A DNA stretch of 64,000 bases from Paramecium sonneborni (taxonomy: Eukaryota > Ciliophora > Oligohymenophorea > Peniculida > Parameciidae). The position numbers and the translations under genes are program-made. The stretch covers positions 201,673-265,672 of the forward strand of contig CAJJDN010000070.1 of the NCBI GenBank assembly GCA_905182985.1. The letters run 5' to 3'. This document shows, one piece after another, positions 60,045-64,000 of this stretch; the stretch's first letter is position 1; every line of letters begins with the position of its first letter. The notes under the pieces are model-generated. The model did no database searches and was not told the DNA's origin. It worked only from the letters and a program-made list of their open reading frames with translations.

Positions 60045-63000
60045 ATGGTGGATTTGATAAATTAAATTGATTTTATATAAAGAGACATAGCTAATTAAAA
60101 TTAAAGTGTACTATTACCTCAAAATATTTAAGCAATTAAGGTATTAGTAACATAATCAGAAATAATTGTAAATAAATAAATTGTAATTGATAGTTAGAAC
60201 CTAATAGTAAATCTCTTTCGATAGATACACGTTTAATTATAAATAGAAAAGATTTTAGAATTTCAGTAGAAGATTTAAAGAATCGTAAACTTTAAGAATC
60301 ATCTTAACTTTATTCTGCATTTTTGGGTTTTATTAATATAAAATCAGTGATATTTTTATTGATGGTTGATCGTTGTAGTCATCATTAATTACATCCTCTT
60401 TATAAAGATTTCTTTCATATTCATTCTACTAAGTTTATAGCATTAGATAATAGGGCTGCATAAGTTACTGAAATATAGGAAGCAGTATCAAATTTGAAAA
60501 ATTTATTATCTAAAGGATTTTATTTCACTTATGAGAAATGTGATGATATAGATAGAGAAGAATTTATGTGGAATAGAGGTTTATGTAAATAATTTTATAC
60601 TTAATAAATCAAGAATTGGGATGTTCTTATGATTTAAGGATTTATGGATAGTTTTTCAGTATATTTAGAAGGTAAAAGAGTATAAGTTGCTTTAATTGCT
60701 AAAAGATCTATTAAAGCTCCTGGAACTAGATTAGCTTAAACTGGAGTATAAAAAGATGGTAGTGTAGCTAATTTTGTTGAAACTACATAAATTATTGTTG
60801 TTGCTAATTTAAAATGTTAATTTAAATAAATTAGAGGAAGTGTTCCAGTATTTTGGAGAGAATCAGGAAATCTATTAATGAAAAAATTAGAATTATATGG
60901 AAATGAATAAGATAATCAAATTGGATTTACAAGTCATTTTAATAAATTAGTTTCTAAATATGAAAGAGTTTTAGCTATAAATTTAATGAATTAAAATAAA
61001 TAAACTGAACATGATTTAATACAGGCTTATGAATTAGGAATTCATTAGTATTAACCAGATAGAATAAGATATTTATATTATAATTTTGATCAAATTACTC
61101 AAGGTGTTGATTTCCATATTATAAATTAAGATATTATTAAAATAAGCAATTTTATTAAGAATATGTAATTTGATGCTTATGATTTATAAACTAATTAAAG
61201 AAAATTAAAATAAAGAGGAATTGTTAGAACAAATTGTTTAGCATGTCTAGATAGAACTAATGTCTATTAATCAAGAATTGCATTATTAATGTTAGAATAT
61301 TAATTAAAATGTATGGGATTAGATTTAGAAAGAATTTTAGGTTAAAAAGTATTGGAAATTAATGAAAATAATACTAAATTTCTAAATCCAATTATTGTTT
61401 TATTTAAATAAATGTGGGCAGATCATGGAGATTATATAAGTTATCATTATTCAGGAACTGGATCATTGCATACTAATTAAGATAAAGGTTAATCATCATT
61501 TCTAGCTATTTTGGGTAGTGGAATGGTACCTTTGAGTAGATTTTATAGAAATAATTTTAGTGAACATTTAAGATAAGAAAGTATTCTACTCTTGCTCGGA
61601 AATTCAAATTAAGAAAAAATATATTTAGATAATGATCAATCTTATTTATCATTCACTAAATTAGATGCAAATGATCTTACCAAAATAGGATATGGAAATT
61701 TATACTATATTAATTATAAATTAAGCGAAGATTAATCTAAATATACTATTTATGCAATTAATGAAGATTAAAATATATAAATTTAATGTTTTAAAGAAAC
61801 TGCCAAAAAATATGAAGATGTTCTTCAATTTCAACATGAATTAGATAACAAATTTAAATCAGGAATCAAAATTAAGAATCTTGATAAAAAATTATGTTTA
61901 TTAGTTGAATTGGGAACTTTTAATTTATATTAATTAGCTCAAAATGAATTTAATGTATTTTCTGAAAATTAATTGATTTAAATTTTACTTGACATGGCTC
62001 TATAAATAAAAATTTATTAATAATAAGGTTTATATTTAAATGGTATTACTGCTAAGAATGTTTGGTTTTAATATATTAATTAGAATCAACATAAAATATA
62101 TTTTGATACTGTAACTTATATTCCAACAACTTTTAATCAATATCCTACAACCATTAAACCAGATTATATGGATCCAATTATAATATAAAAGATAGATTAA
62201 TAAGAATAAGCATTAGAACGTTAAGAAAATCTATATAATACAAATGATTTGATCACTTAACATATAAATAATTTTACGATTGAATAGGTATAATAAGCTC
62301 AAATTTGGATTTTGGCTAGAATAATTTATGTAATTCTATACCATCCATAACCTAGTTAAACAAATAACATAGATATTATGCTACCAAATTTGAATTAAAT
62401 GATAGAGAAACAAAAGTTTACATCTTTGGCTTAATTACTTAAGAGAATGTTGAGATCAGATATTCTATCCCCAATTTTAGATATTGATAAACTAATTTAA
62501 GAAGTTCAAAAAATTAAAGAGTCTTTAAGCAATTAACCTTCCCTGATAATACCTGATAAACCTTTTAAACAAACTAAATTTAAAGAAAAAAAACTTAGAT
62601 AAATAGTTGATTTATGTAAACATTTTAGATGTTATGAGTAAGGATTATAAATAATATTTTAATTGTAAAAATTATTGTAGGATGCTTAATTAGAAGATAA
62701 AGTATAATTGGTAGCTAATCGTTTTTTTTTTTTGATTTATTTAAGTAAAATTGAAGAAGCTTTTGAAGCTATGCTGGAATTTTAAGAATTACTTGATTAA
62801 TGTAGTGAAACAGAAATACCAAATATAAAGTAAATAATTATTGATACAAATTTATTATTTATGAGGATGTTTTAAGATGTAAAATATAATCAATAAATAG
62901 TTTTAATAATTAAACTTTACGAATTCATAATTAAAAGATATTTTACTTGAAGACCCTCCTCAAAATATGATGCATCCTTTAAAATCAATTTTATATTTGA

Positions 63001-63311
63001 TATGGAGTGAAATGTCTATTGAGGAAGATCTTCAATTAAATTATGCTTTAAAGGCCTAAGAATTTTATCGTAGTTCTAAAGTATAACATGAATATCTTAA
63101 AATATTAATTAACAACTAAATCATTAAAGGATATATTAAGAAACAACAAAAATAGAAAGCTTAAGAATATATTAAAAATACTTTGAATATTATAATTGGA
63201 GACTCTTTGGAGAAATGTAAATTATATATCGAATTGGCTAAAATAGAATTAGAGTAGTAAGAGTCAAAATAAGCTATAGAATTGTAATAATATTTATTAA
63301 AATAGTTATGA
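60045..63311 (+). CDS. SAC phosphoinositide phosphatase fused to a degenerate kinase domain and helical repeats, 1072 aa
   Basis: Introns of 26 and 22 nt leave 1073 codons. The N-terminal 480 residues are a SAC domain: LYSAFLGFINIKSVIFLLMV, GSVANFVETTQII, IRGSVPVFWRESGN, catalytic RTNCLACLDRTN (Cx5R(T) signature) and RFYRNNFSEHLRQESILLLLG. Without any stop the frame continues into a kinase-like fold: KIGYGNLYYINY (Gly-loop-like), TIYAIN (lysine replaced by Asn), LCLLVELGTFNLYQL, QQQGLYLNGITAKNVWF in the catalytic-loop position and IWILARIIYVILY in the C-lobe. The HRD Asp and DFG are missing. The last 300 residues are TPR-like helices. SAC enzymes remove phosphates from PI4P/PI(3,5)P2. Confidence 0.88.
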
Positions 63312-63453
63312 AAACGCTATAAAATGTGGAATTAAGATATATAAAAATGATAAACATCCTGTTATATTATAATGGCAATAAACATTGAATTCAATAAAAT
63401 AATGAAATTAAATATATATTTATATAATATTTATTTAAAATTATAATAATTTG

Positions 63454-64000
63454 ATGAATCATACTAAAGAAGCAACCTTGAAATAATCAATAGATCAGAA
63501 AAGAATTATGAGATTATTATAAAATAGAAAGCATTCCCATTCTTATGCTCCCACTTTTGAAATTCTGTAAGCAACAATAAGAGATTTTTCTTATAATAGA
63601 CTTTTAAATGTAGAATATAATTAACCTAAAAGAAGTGAATTTACACATAGTTAACTTCAACATTAAGAACTTTAACATATGTATCATACTATCAATATAA
63701 AAGCATCAAATAAATACTTGATAATGGAACCAAATCATTTAGCCGTAGATATAAATTAAGAGAATTTCCATGTTCTCCTTTTAATTAATCTTAGAATCAA
63801 TTCATTTAATCATCAAAACAATTTGAATTACACAAATAAAATAGTCTCTTCATTAAAATACATAACCATTCAAATTTGAAACTCTCTAATTATATTCAGA
63901 TTAATAAAAGAAAAAATATCATTATATTAATTTTGATGATTCTCATTCAGATGAAATCAAGAAGAATTAGACAATTAAGATTAAGTAAAATAAAGTATAA
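63454..64000 (+). CDS. basic Gln/His-rich protein, 3' end beyond window
   Basis: Starts MNHTKEATLKQSIDQKRIM. The first exon (to about 63680) is convincing; a 23-nt intron (AAG) follows QHQELQHI, then an exon with NGTKSFSRRYKLREFP. Further downstream two frames compete and the correct exon joins are unclear. Composition is Gln, Asn, Ser, Arg and His-rich without a recognised domain. The gene is cut by the window edge. Confidence 0.5.

Noticed and set aside
1..64000. Short frames bounded by TAA or TAG as independent small genes.
   Set aside because: TAA and TAG are clearly glutamine codons here (homologue alignments in GLDC, PP2C, CK1 and PPIL3), so such boundaries are not stops and most of these frames are pieces or shadows of longer genes.
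1..64000. CRISPR arrays, prokaryotic operons, phage genes, rRNA or tRNA genes.
   Set aside because: No spaced direct repeats, Shine-Dalgarno-led gene strings, phage proteins or rRNA blocks were seen. A tRNA could be missed by eye, so a tRNA scan would be needed to exclude one.

Overview
The window looks like macronuclear DNA of a ciliate, most likely Paramecium or a close relative. Almost every recognisable protein frame is full of in-frame TAA and TAG codons where homologues carry glutamine, and frames end only at TGA. Genes are interrupted by very short introns (about 20-36 nt, GT...AG, mostly GTA...TAG or AAG). The DNA is very AT-rich and intergenic gaps are often only tens of bases. An 87-bp TA-bounded segment, present in one copy of a repeated stretch and missing from the other, looks like a Paramecium-type internal eliminated sequence (IES). 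The species cannot be fixed from the sequence. For about 30 genes the coordinates were tested by removing the inferred introns and checking that the remaining length is a multiple of three.

Layout. 1-9177: minus-strand genes for a RING-Cys-relay/RBR-like E3 ligase, a GTPase-Hsp20 fusion, a small orphan, a CTFKP-motif protein, a tiny membrane protein and a PP2C phosphatase. Inside this block lies a false 1.18-kb duplication around a single N (7025). 9214-24888: a membrane protein, two paralogous helix-turn-helix-like proteins, a MORN-like protein, protoporphyrinogen oxidase, a SAM-FHA-FHA-RING protein, a TBC-domain GAP, a coiled-coil protein, a double cyclic-nucleotide-binding protein and an ANTH clathrin adaptor. 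24936-34575: PP2A scaffold subunit, a coiled-coil protein, an armadillo protein, a pseudokinase, a laforin-like glucan phosphatase with two CBM20 modules and a DYRK-like kinase. 34654-46501: mitochondrial glycine dehydrogenase, PPIL3-type cyclophilin, several orphans and a SAM-cyclin protein. 46502-63311: a CK1 kinase, a glycerol-3-phosphate acyltransferase-type enzyme, two secretory-pathway membrane proteins (one of 1781 aa) and a SAC phosphoinositide phosphatase fused to a degenerate kinase fold. A partial gene runs off the right end.

How the genes relate. There are no operons; neighbours are functionally mixed, as usual in a eukaryote. Housekeeping metabolism (glycine cleavage, haem synthesis, glycerolipid synthesis, glycogen-type glucan dephosphorylation) is interleaved with signalling genes (PP2C, PP2A-A, CK1, DYRK-like, cNMP-binding, cyclin, TBC, SAC). 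Head-to-head pairs share start-to-start gaps of only 27-78 bp, so they must share promoters. No rRNA, tRNA, CRISPR array or prokaryotic feature was seen. Longer tracts without a recognisable gene are listed as such.
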